Shown: piece by piece, positions 39,806 through 50,500 of the stretch | Layout of the letters: the number at the start of each line of letters is the position of its first letter | Numbering within the stretch: the first letter of the stretch is position 1 | Assembly (NCBI RefSeq): GCF_021917145.1 | Contig: NC_061081.1 | Span: forward strand, 1,542,634 to 1,606,633 | From: Hypomesus transpacificus | Lineage: Eukaryota; Chordata; Actinopteri; Osmeriformes; Osmeridae | DNA: 64,000 nt | Direction of reading: 5' to 3' | Position numbers and translations under genes: made by a program | The notes under the pieces: model-generated | Database searches by the model: none | What the model saw: only the letters and a program-made list of their open reading frames with translations | Told to the model about the DNA's origin: nothing

Positions 39806-42800
39806 CTCTCTCTCTCGCTCGCTCTCTCTCTCGCTCTGTCTCGCTCTCTCTCGCTCTCTCTCGCTCTCTCCCGCTCTCTCTCTCCCGCTCTCTCTGTCTC
39901 TGTCTACCTCTCTCTCACTGCTTCTCCACATATATTTATTTCCATCAGTGGTCCATGCCTCTCTCTGTATGTCTCTATGTTTCTCTCCCTCTCGCTGTCT
40001 CTCAATCTCTTTCTTAATCGGCTCTGTCCACATCTCTTTCTCCTTCGCTATCTGTCTACGCCTCTGCCTACATCCCTCTCTTTATCCCTCCCTCCCTCTC
40101 TCTGGCAAAGGATTATTTTCGTAATACGGCTGGAATCAGAAGTCACATGCTGAGAACACGCCTAAAATATTCATAAACAAACTAGATAACCAGGGATACT
40201 AACTGTACTGAAGCAATAACCCTGTACTAGAGGTACTAACCATGTACTAAAGGTACTAACTCTGTACTAGACTACTCTTTACCAGAGCTGCTAACTCTTG
40301 CTGGGATAAGATAGTATTCCTCCCGCACAGCCTGTCCTCAGTGCATACAGCCTGGACATTCCTCAGAGCTCACAAGCAACACCTGGAAAACCATCTTGAG
40401 AAGGAGAGTATTGTTGCCCTTCTCAAGATGGCTGCCTGTGTGTACCAAGCAATGACACAAGTTCAGCCTTACTAAAATGACTGCCTGTACTCACCCATCA
40501 CTGAAAGACAATTTTGACCTTCCTAAGATGGCTGCTGTGCTTCAGCTGGTCTGTTTACAATTTATGTGCATCTAGACCAGACTAGAGGACATGTCTTATA
40601 CATACCAGTGGCTAGATGTCCCCTGGGGAGATGGAGATATGGGTAAGCACACACACACAATTTATGATTTCAGGTTCTGTTTCAGGGAGGATTAGACATG
40701 TGTGAGTATGTGTGTAGTACTGTGTGTAGTATGGTGTGTGTGTGTGTACGTGTGTGAGTATATGTGGGGAGTATTCTGATATGGTGTGTATGTGTGTGTT
40801 GTTCCGCAGCGAGAGAGCAGGGATTGAACCTATGGTGAGCGCTGCTCTTGTCCTCCCAGGCTTGGCAGATGGCAGTTCTGGTGGAGCCAAAAATAGATCA
40901 GTGATTTACTGAGGGAGTTCTCCTTCTCTCTGCATTATGCTAGACTCTCCCTATAACTACACTGCATACTACTACATGACCACAATCTCCCTATAACTGC
41001 CATGTACTACATTATAGTACTGGCTACACTACACTGCACTATACGACACTGTAATCAGAGGATGTTGGAGGTTGCTGGTGCTGACAGTTTACAGCAGAGC
41101 AGTGTGGTCTTGCTAAGTGGCAGGCTACGGTGATTGTAGTCGATAGCACCCTCGTGTAGTGACTACTGTTACTGCAGGCTGCTGTAGGACAGGCTAGAGA
41201 TAGCCAGTAGAGCAGGGCACATGTTTATTTCCGAGCCAAGTATTGTGTTGAATCTGTATGTATAATGAATTTATCAAATATATTCCATCTCTTCTTCACA
41301 GACCCATTAAACTAAACCCCTCCTCCCAAGAAAAAATACAAACTTTTGTTTACCTATTCTAAGTATGTATCTCTGTGTCTGTCCTACCCCCACCCCCTAC
41401 CCTGTCCTACCCCCACCCCCTACTCTCTCCTACCCCCACCCCCTACCCTGTTCTACCCCCACCCCCTACCCTGTCCTACCCCCACCCCCTACTCTCTCCT
41501 ACCCCCACCCCCTACCCTACCCTGTCCTACCCCCACCCCCTACCCTGTCCTACCCCCACCCCCTACCCTCTCCTACCCCCACCCCCTACCCTACCCTGTC
41601 CTACCCCCACCCCCTACTCTCTCCTACCCCCACCCCCTACCCTACCCTGTCCTACCCCCACCCCCTACCCTGTCCTACCCTTACCCCTTACCCTGTCCTA
41701 CCCCCACCCCCTACCCTGTCCTACCCCCACCCCCTACTCTCTCCTACCCCCACCCCCTACCCTACCCTGTCCTACCCCCACCCCCTACCCTGTCCTACCC
41801 CCACCCCCTACCCTCTCCTACCCCCACCCCCTACCCTACCCTGTCCTACCCCCACCCCCTACTCTCTCCTACCCCCACCCCCTACCCTACCCTGTCCTAC
41901 CCCCACCCCCTACCCTGTCCTACCCCCACCCCCTACCCTCTCCTACCCCCACCCCCTACCCTACCCTGTCCTACTCCCACCCCCTACTCTCTCCTACCCC
42001 CACCCCCTACCCTACCCTGTCCTACCCCCACCCCCTACCCTGTCCTACCCCTACCCCTTACCCTGTCCTACCCCCACCCCCTACCCTGTCCTACCCCCAC
42101 CCCCTACTCTCTCCTACCCCCACCCCCTACCCTACCCTGTCCTACCCCCACCCCCTACCCTGTCCTACCCCCACCCCTTACCCTGTCCTACCCCCACCCC
42201 TTACCCTGTCCTACCCCCACTCCCTACCCTACCCTGTCCTACCCCCACCCCCTACCCTGTCCTACCCCCACCCCCTACCCTCTCCTACCCCCACCCCCTA
42301 CCCTACCCTGTCCTACCCCCACCCCTTACCCTGTCCTACCCCCACCCCCTACCCTGTCCTACCCCCACCCCTTACCCTGTCCTACCCCCTACCCTGTCCT
42401 ACCCCCACCCCTACCCTGTCCTACCCCCACCCCTTACCCTGTCCTACCCCCACCCCCTACCCTGTCCTACCCCCACCCCCTACTCTCTCCTACCCCCACC
42501 CCCTACCCTACCCTGTCCTACCCCCACCCCCTACCCTGTCCTACCCCCACCCCTTACCCTGTCCTACCCCCACCCCTTACCCTGTCCTACCCCCACCCCC
42601 TACCCTACCCTGTCCTACCCCCACCCCCTACCCTGTCCTACCCCCACCCCCTACCCTCTCCTACCCCCACCCCCTACCCTACCCTGTCCTACCCCCACCC
42701 CTTACCCTGTCCTACCCCCACCCCCTACCCTGTCCTACCCCCACCCCTTACCCTGTCCTACCCCCTACCCTGTCCTACCCCCACCCCCTACCCTGTCCTA

Positions 42801-43060
42801 CCCCCACCCCCTACCCTGTCCTACCCCCACCCCTTACCCTCTCCTACCCCCACTCCCTACCCTGTCCTACCCCCACCCCCTACCCTGTCCTACCCCCACC
42901 CCTTACCCTCTCCTACCCCCACTCCCTACCCTGTCCTACCCCTACCCTGTCCTACCCCCACCCCCTCCTCACAGGTTCATGGGCAGACCGCTCACCCCTG
43001 CACGAGGCAGCCTGTCAGGGACGACTTCTAGCCCTGAGGACCCTGCTGTCTCAGGTACGC

Positions 43061-43093
<33 letters not shown>

Positions 43094-44655
43094 CCCTCAC
43101 AGCCCTGCTCTCCCAGGTCAGCATCCCACAGTACTACTATGCATGCTGGTCAGTGTCCTTCAGTGCAGTGTCCCTCTGAATCAGGTGATGGGAATGACTG
43201 TGTTCTCTCTTGGCAGGGTTACCATGCCAACATCATCACAATAGACCACGTGACTCCTCTGCATGAAGCCTGTCTGTCGGACCGGGTGGCCTGCACTAGA
43301 GCGCTGCTTCAGGCAGGAGCTAACGTAGGACACACACACACGTATACACACAAACAAACACTCACTTTAATCTGATGGGGAGTCAGATGGCTAAGCGGTG
43401 AGGGAGTCGGGCTAGTAATCAGAAAGTTGCCGGATCGATTCCCCGCCGTGCCAAATGACGTTGTGTCCTTGGGCAAGGCACTTCACCCTACTTGCTTCGG
43501 GGGGAATGTCCCTGTACTTACTGTAAGTCGCTCTGGATAAGAGCGTCAGCTAAATGACTAAATGTAATGTAAATGTAAACCCATACAAACACACCAACCC
43601 ACGTACTAATATATGTGTGTGTGTGTTCAGGTGAATGCCACTACCATAGATGGTGTGACCCCTCTGTTCAACGCCTGCTCGGCTGGCAGTGCCAGCTGTA
43701 CCCAGGTGCTCCTGGAGCATGGAGCCCAGGCCCAGGCATCCCCCTGCCAGCCCTCCCCCATCCACGAGGCTTCCAGCAGAGGTACTCACCCTGGGACCAC
43801 TGGGACTAGTCAGGAGCACACAGCGTGGGGGAGTGTGACTAGCGTGTTGTTGGCGTGTTGCAGGGCGGAGTGCGTGTCTGGAGGCGTTGGTTCGTTGGGA
43901 GGCAGATGTGGATTACGTAATCCCTCACCTGGGCACCGCGCTCTACCAGGCCAGCCTCTCTAAACACCTGGTCTGTATCAAGCTGCTGCTGGATGCAGGT
44001 ACGCTGTCTGCCTGGCCGTCTGCCTATCTGTCCGTCTGCCTAGATGCCCATCTGTCAGTCTGTCTGTCTGCCTTTTGTGTGCTTCTATAGGCCTAATCTT
44101 CTAAAATAGTCTGCTGTTTCCGATAACTGATTATTGATTGTTGTTGTTGATGAATCCGTGACGTTCGTCTCCCCAGGTGCAGACGTCCAGAGGGGTCGTT
44201 ACGAGGACACGCCCCTCCATGTGGCGGCTCAGGGAGACAGTGAGGAGCTCGTTTCCCTGCTGCTGGAGTTTGGAGCCAACGCCAACGCCAGGAACACTGA
44301 GCAGAAACGACCGTTGGAGACAGCGCCCCCTAGTGGACTGGCAGAGGCAGCGCTACTACAGTTTGAAGGTAGTATATTTAGCATGACGCTACTGCAGTTT
44401 AAGTAACGATAGCTAGCTAGCTTAGCATGATGAACATTTGAAGGTAGTTTGCTTAGCATCAAGGTACTGCAGTTTAAACTAGCTATCTTAGCACAACTGT
44501 AACTGATGAGAACTCTCTTGATTCCAGCGGCCCCTAGGTCCTTGCGCCAGCTGTGTCGCCTCAGCATCAGAGAACAGCTAGGACGCCGTAGACTCAACCT
44601 CATCCCTCAACTGCCCCTCCCCAGCCTGCTGCAGCGCTACCTACAGCACCGATAG
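39282..44655 (+). CDS. asb5: ankyrin repeat and SOCS box protein 5
   Basis: Seven exons: 39282-39405, 42975-43054, 43217-43324, 43631-43781, 43864-43998, 44177-44368 and 44528-44655. They total 918 nt and give 305 aa (human ASB5 329). It is a substrate receptor for a cullin-5/elongin BC ubiquitin ligase. Six ankyrin repeats are visible, starting [20 protein letters not shown], then [76 protein letters not shown] and [20 protein letters not shown]. The C-terminal SOCS box is [14 protein letters not shown] with [18 protein letters not shown]5 was preferred to ASB11 and ASB9 from these repeats and from its position between spcs3 and wdr17. The N-terminus ([20 protein letters not shown]) is short, basic and unlike the hydrophobic human one, as in an alternative isoform. 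Intron 1 carries the largest minisatellite of the window. Confidence 0.92.
39734..39900. repeat. (CT)n/(CTCG) microsatellite
   Basis: About 80 CT units grading into CTCGCTCT and CTCCCG variants, in asb5 intron 1. Confidence 0.95.
41380..42965. repeat. 1.6-kb C-rich minisatellite (CCTACCCCCACCCCCTACCC)
   Basis: Roughly 65 copies of a 23-bp unit, CCTACCCCCACCCCCTACCC followed by TGT. Many carry an added ACCCT or a CTCTC variant, and groups of units recur as higher-order blocks of about 120-300 bp. It ends 8 bp before the acceptor of asb5 exon 2. Open frames of more than 550 codons in all three plus frames come from the absence of stop-like triplets in the unit. Confidence 0.98.
43020..43122 (+). 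repeat. duplicated 3' edge of asb5 exon 2
   Basis: The exon end GACCCTGCTGTCTCAG|GTACGC (exon ends 43054) recurs after a TG array as a similar AGCCCTGCTCTCCCAG|GTCAGC near 43103-43122. It is the weakest member of the set because the shared tract is short. Confidence 0.5.
43377..43576 (+). mobile_element. tRNA-derived SINE, copy 3
   Basis: Complete copy: head GAGTCAGATGGCTAAGCGGT (A box), GATCGATTCC (B box), body TTGGGCAAGGCACTTCACCC, tail GCTAAATGACTAAATG and a short GTAAATGT end. It lies in asb5 intron 3. Confidence 0.9.
44323..44336 (-). promoter_or_regulatory. CTCF consensus core inside asb5 exon 6
   Basis: On the minus strand it reads CCACTAGGGGGCGC, a full match to the vertebrate CTCF core as remembered. 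It overlaps coding sequence (Ala-Pro-Pro-Ser-Gly). Binding is not shown. Confidence 0.4.
44345..44500 (+). repeat. repeated copies of the asb5 exon 6 donor edge
   Basis: The exon end CTACTACAGTTTGAAGGTAG (exon ends 44368) with the following TTTAGCAT recurs at about 44387-44440 and again at 44440-44495. CTACTGCAGTTTAA, TTTGAAGGTAGT and CTTAGCAT are repeated in order. One copy keeps GAAG|GTAGTT intact 82 nt downstream of the real donor. Confidence 0.8.
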
Positions 44656-44756
44656 ACCACACACACACACACACACACTAGCACATAGATGTATAAATAC
44701 TGACACACACCCCACAATATCCACCCTCTTCACAACACACACACACTAACACATAC

Positions 44757-44899
44757 AACAAATTCAAATGAATGGGTCGTTATGAAGCTCTGCGGAAACG
44801 GGTAATGACATTAATTTGAATCAGGTGTGTTGGAGCAGGGAAACATCTAAAACATGCAGGACAGCGGCCCTCGAGGACCGGAATTGGAGAACCCTATTG
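44757..44899. repeat. diverged teleost interspersed repeat
   Basis: The block reads AATCAGGTGTGTTGGAGCAG, then ACATGCAGGACAGCGGCCCT and CGAGGACCGGAATTGGAGAA. I recognise this as a common fish repeat end, probably of a non-autonomous DNA transposon. The ends are not defined. Confidence 0.5.
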
Positions 44900-44929
44900 T
44901 AGAGCGTGGCGTGGCGTTACCAAATGGTG

Positions 44930-45285
44930 ATACCTGATGGTGATACCTGATTGCGTTACCTGATGGTGATACCCGATGGCGTTACCTAATGGTGATACTT
45001 GATTGCGTTGCCTGATGGTGATACCTGATTGCGTTACCTGATGGTGATACCTGATGGTGATACCTGATGGTGATACCTGATTGCGTTACCTGATTGCGTT
45101 ACCTGATTGCGTTACCTGATGGTGATACCTGATTGCGTTACCTGATGGTGATACCTGATGGTGATACCCGATGGCGTTACCTAATGGTGATACCTGATTG
45201 CGTTACCTGATGGTGATACCTGATGGTGTTACCTGATGGTGATACCTGATAGTGATACCTGATTGCGTTACCTGATGGGGAGCAG
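44930..45285. repeat. TGATACCTGATTGCGTTACC minisatellite
   Basis: Alternating 13-bp half-units (TGATACCTGATGG and CGTTACCTGATTG) in about 26 half-copies between asb5 and wdr17. Confidence 0.9.
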
Positions 45286-45506
45286 CCGTGCCGCCCGTCC
45301 ACACAGCTGTGGGAAATTGTCTGAAGACTCCAACCATCCGTGAGGCGCTTGAAAGCTCTGCGGACTTTACGACACACACACATACATCAACACACACCAC
45401 ACACACCTTAACACACTTCTCTCCATATTTGTTTGTTATTGTAACAAAATAAGTGCATTTACTACTCCGACTGATCCTCTTCCTTAATCTCATCTCTGTC
45501 TGTTTG

Positions 45507-45570
<64 letters not shown>

Positions 45571-45777
45571 GGCAGCTCACAAACACATTGTACAAGATAG
45601 AATATTGTTCAAGTCTTATCGTCATATTCTATGAATGATGCTATGTTTAACTATTATTTATATAACCCATCATGCTGAACAGTAAAATGTGGATTGTTGA
45701 CTCCCAAATGTACAGTATTTTTATTTTGCCAAAAATTAAACTAAATCTAAACTGGTTTCTTTGTGAAATCGTTTTTT

Positions 45778-46015
45778 CTCTCAGGGCCTCATTTACTAAC
45801 ATTGCGACCGCAGCTTAATCTGATCCTTTGCCTAACCGCAAATAGCGCACGGTGTATTTCTGCATTTTGGGTGCTATTTATCAAACCAGACCCTCGTTGG
45901 GCAATCAGCGCCTTACTCCGCCCTTTAGTGTTAATTTGCGTGCCATTAAAAGACGGGAGAAATCGCTATTTCACGCCTGAAATGGGCGCAATCCTGTTAG
46001 TAAACAAGGCCCTCA
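45778..46015. mobile_element. candidate TIR element (MITE)
   Basis: The ends are AGGGCCTCATTTACTAACAT and, reversed, AGGGCCTTGTTTACTAACAG, about 240 bp apart. The interior is unique and non-coding. No clear target duplication was found, so the class is open. Confidence 0.5.
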
Positions 46016-46359
46016 GTGTTGGGTTAGGACTAATAGTAAGCCAGGGAGGTTGGACAGGTCAAGGATGGTGAGGTTGATGTCGGAATAATTAGACGAGAGA
46101 TCAGACAGACAGATCAAATCAGAAGTGGACAGCAACCTTTTCTTCCTCTTTAATCAGTGTTTATAATCAGCCTCCTGTCTCAATAGTCTTTACGCTTACA
46201 GTTTGTGGTGAGCTTATGGTTGCTTCATGTGAACTGTACACGTCAATGCGTATCATAAATAAATAAAAACCCCTTCCTAAATACACTGCCAAACTTAGAC
46301 AATTACATTCGTCAATGAGAATGTTTACACTGATGTATGATTGGATTGATACATCTCTA

Positions 46360-46565
46360 TATCAACATGACGAAGTATAGTAAAGTCTCTACATGTCAAC
46401 ATGATGTAGTATAGCAGTCTATATCAACATGATGAAGTATAGTAAAGTCTCTACATGTCAACATGATGTAGTATAGCAGTCTATATCAACATGATGAAGT
46501 CTAGTAAAGTCTCTACATGTCAACATGATGTAGTATAGCAGTCTATATTAACATGATGAAGCATA
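46360..46565. repeat. ~62-bp tandem repeat
   Basis: Three near-identical units around CTCTACATGTCAACATGATG and CAGTCTATATCAACATGATG, followed by decayed copies to about 46740. Confidence 0.85.
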
Positions 46566-47580
46566 TTAGAGTCTTTATATTAAAACAACATTAAGGTGTA
46601 TAGTAAGATTATATCAACATTGTGCAGTACAGTTAAGTCCCTATATCAACATTATACGGTACAGTAGATTCTGTATATCAACATTATGAAGTACAGTAGT
46701 CTATCAACATTATGAAGTGGAGTCTCTATCAACTTTATGTAGAATGGTTAAAATGATTGTTGCATTGACAAGTATATGATTGATTGTTACTTTGTTAAGG
46801 CACAACACTTTTTAAACAGTAAATGATCTGTAAATAACTCACACTTAGCTGAACTTAAGCTGTCATCTGAATATCCACTGGTCTTTATAGAAAAGCTTAC
46901 ACATTCTAGAACACAGATCTTTATGGAGTACCCTACATTTTCTAGAGCATTGTTTTATGGATTAGCTTAAAGAAAAGAGTTTATCTGAACGTAATAAATG
47001 TTCAGAAACAATTGAATCGACGAAGTTGCTGTTGAAGAAATACATGTTCTTCTTGTGCGTCACTAGTGTACATTTACCTCCTCTCCCCTCTCCTCTCCTA
47101 TCTTTTCCTCTCCTCTTCCCTCTCTTCTCCTACCCTCTTTTCTCCTCTCCTCTCTATCTGTTGTCTGCCTGCCTGTCTTTGCTCTATAGAAACACCAGCC
47201 TTAAGCCTTACTGTAGCGTGCTAATCTCGAAGGTGATAACATCTTGAAGAAGTAACGTTCAAAAAGCTGCGTTCTACAAGAGGCTCAGAAGAGGCCAGAA
47301 AGCCGACATGTTCTAGAAGATATTACATTGTAGAAGCTGTAACATTCTACAAGATTTAAGACTGGTGAGTGATTGGCCAGACGGCAGAACCGTCTCAGGA
47401 AAGCAATAAGACAATTGGGTTTTTTGATCACAATGATCCCTCTCTCATTATCTCTCCTCCCTCTCTTCTCTGTGGTGCTCATCCCTTCATCCTCTCAGAT
47501 AGAGGACAGGAGCAGGTGCACTCCATGCTTTGCCCACGGAGGATGACCAATCAGATGTGTCAGTAGAGGGTGGGCGGGGT

Positions 47581-50500
47581 CTAGAAGGGGTTGATGCGTA
47601 CTCCTGTTCCGAGTGGAGAGAAGGGGTTCACCTTGGCCCACATCAGAGCATCGTTCAGTGAGATGGATGACTTCCCGTCCTCCAGGAAAAACACTGGACC
47701 CTGAGAACACACACACATACGTACCCACACACAGACACACACACACACAATCACAGGCTGTTTGAGCTTTGTGATTGGCTCTATGACTGACTGTATCCTG
47801 TTTCCGTTTGATTGACAGGTTTACCTGTATCCTGTTGCCAGTGAAGCAGGAGACCTGGACGTCAGAGTGGCTGGGGAGGTTGGAGCCCGTCACGTAGTCC
47901 GGCCCCTCCAGCCACAGGAGCCCCGCCCCCTGGATACGGCTCTGCAGCTGAGAGAACTCCACCCTCTGGGCCTCCGACGGGGGGGTGCTGGGGGCCTCAT
48001 CTGGAGGTCTGGCAGCACACACACAACACAGATACATACATTCACACACACACACCATTTCACACAAACATGCACACACACACACGTAGGTACATACACG
48101 TATGCAAAAACACAACACGTTATTTGGGGTCAGATGGCTGAGCGGTTAGGGAATCGGGCTATAAATCACTAGGTAGCCGGTTTGATTCCTGGCCGTGCAA
48201 AATGACGTTGTGTCCTTGGGCGAGGCACTTCACACTACTTGCCTCGGGGAGAATGTCCCTGTACTTACTGGAAGTCGCTCTGGATAAGAGCGTCTTCTAA
48301 ATGACTCAATGTAAATGTATTGGTGGCATGACACATAACTGAGGCTATGTATGTGATGTGTGTGTGTGTCACTGACGTGTTGAGGGTGTGTGTGCAGGCT
48401 GTCCAGGCCTCCAGCTCGACTGACAGCTGCTTGATCTGCAGAGGAACACACACCTCCCTCCTCTTCATCAGCTGGCTGTGGGAGGAAAGGGGGAAGCAGG
48501 AGAGGGGGAAGAAGAGAGGATATAGGGTGTCTTAGTCATGTTAAGGTTAGAGTATTTTACTGCAGATTAAGAGGTCATATATTCAAATTCCCCCTGTATG
48601 TTGCTTTGGATGAAAGCATCTTCCAAATGAATACATTAGCAGTTGTGCAGTTACAGAAATAGAATGCCTATAGTTTTAATGGTGTATTCATACAGAGCTG
48701 AAGTCAGGGTCAGTACCTGGTATATTCATACAGAGCTGGTACGATGCTGCAGTACTGTCTCCTGATGGCCAGCAATGCCCCAACATAACCACACAGAATC
48801 AGTAGCTCACTACGCTGTCTGAAACACACGCACACACACAGGTTACTTTTTGAATTGTTGAAATGATGGGTTTAAGTTAAGGGTCAGAGGTCAGGGGTCA
48901 AACCTACTCAGTACACTTAGCCAGAATGAGGCGGTCTGTCCTAATGTAGCTCAGCAGATCCAGGATTGGATGGACAGACTCTACCGTCCAATCAGAACCA
49001 CTCAGCTGCTCTGTAGAGGCGGGACATGGGATTACAGCGATGAAAAGCAGTTCCAAGGTGACACACACACTCACTCGTGAAGCACACACACTTGTATGTG
49101 AAACACACGCACGCACACTTCAATGTGAAAAACACACACAAGGCCACACACACACGTACGCTCAGGCCTACCCTTGACGTGTGCTATGCCTATGGACAGT
49201 GCGTTCTCTGGCGTGGCACTGAGCAGGTGGAGCCTGACAGCGTTGAAGACGTCTCCCTCAGAGAGAGCTGCTTCTGCCAGGCTCTCACTCTCCTCCACAG
49301 GGGGCAGGCCACACTGGAACAACACCAGGGTGCTAGGGTTAGGGTGAGGGGGTAGTTAGGGTGAGGGGGTAGTTAGGGTGAGGGGGTAGTTAGGGTGATG
49401 GGGTAGTTAGGGTGAGGGGTTGGTTAGGGTGATAGGGTAGTTAGGGTGAGGGGGTAGTTAGGGTGATAGGGTAGTTAGGGTGAGGGGGTAGTTAGGCTGA
49501 TGGGGTAGTTAGGGTGATAGGTAGTTAGGTTGAGAGCGAAGGTATAGTTAGGGTAGTGGTGGTTAGTGTGTGGACGTTGTTAGGGTGAGAGGGTAATTGG
49601 GGTTAGGGTGATGGGGTAGTTAGGTTGATGGGGTAGTTAGGGTGATGGGGTAGTTAGGGTGATGGTGTAGTTAGGGTGATGGGGGTGATGGGGTAGTTAG
49701 GGTGATGGGGTAGTTAGGGTGATGGGGTAGTTAGGGTGATGGGGTAGTTACTCTCTTGTGAAGCTGGTTGATGTCGGCTGTGCTGCCAGGGTAGAAGGCA
49801 CACAGCTTGGCCAATAGGAGCTGGTTATCTGGGATCATGTGGAGTAGGTCAGCGGCGAGATCCCTGCAGAAAGACAACACATCAATACTGATCGATCCAA
49901 ATACTGACACAAATAGCGATAGATCCATTTGGGTCTGTACTGAAAGGAACCAGTTCATAGATATGATCGGTGTTGATACAGGCTGACACAGATCAAGACA
50001 GTCAATAGTGATTTGTGGTCCAGCTTTTGGAGTGCATGACATGAGTTTACCTGTTTCCTACTGAGGGGAAGCTACAAGAGACAGAGACAACTGTGAAAGT
50101 ACTGATGAAGATGAAGATGATGAAGCCGAGCCAGACCGAGTGTTGAAGGTTGGTGTGGCCAATACTTACCATGTGGGCATGGTCATGTATTTTCTGGCCA
50201 ATAGCTCGAGGACGTAGTGCGTGGCCTGATTGGCTGGTTCTCCGAGGACCGCCCCAACACACACAGCCAGTTCCAACTCATTCCCTCTGATCAGATTTGC
50301 CATGGCTAGCTGTGGAACACACACACACACATACGCATCCAAATCCACACACACACACATACCAGTCCACACACACACATTTCTTTGATCAGACTGGTCA
50401 TGGCTTCCTGTAGACACATACATTCACATGCACACACACGTGTGTGTCTCAGTCTTGTGCTCACCTCCATGTTGTCCACAGCCAGGTGGCAGCAGGCTGC

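Larger units (their letters stand above)
44656..47580. other. asb5-wdr17 intergenic region
   Basis: Convergent 3' ends flank mostly repeats: a diverged teleost repeat, a 26-bp minisatellite, a long (CA)n at 45511-45568, a TIR element and a ~62-bp array. A pyrimidine-rich stretch lies at 47080-47180. No SPATA4 exon, expected here from human synteny, was recognised. Confidence 0.5.

Noticed and set aside
41346-43375. Open frames of 561-666 codons in all three plus-strand frames, Pro/Tyr/Leu-rich
   Set aside because: They arise from a 23-bp C-rich minisatellite that cannot form stop codons in any frame. asb5 intron 1 accounts for the region.
43377-43450. tRNA gene (A and B boxes present; also 52192-52243)
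   Set aside because: No closed acceptor stem or intact cloverleaf. The boxes belong to SINE heads.
49330-49748. Telomere-like TTAGGG motifs (also 56210-56400)
   Set aside because: Units are 16-17 bp GGTGATGGGGTAGTTAG and irregular GGTTAG stretches, not hexameric TTAGGG, so not an interstitial telomere.
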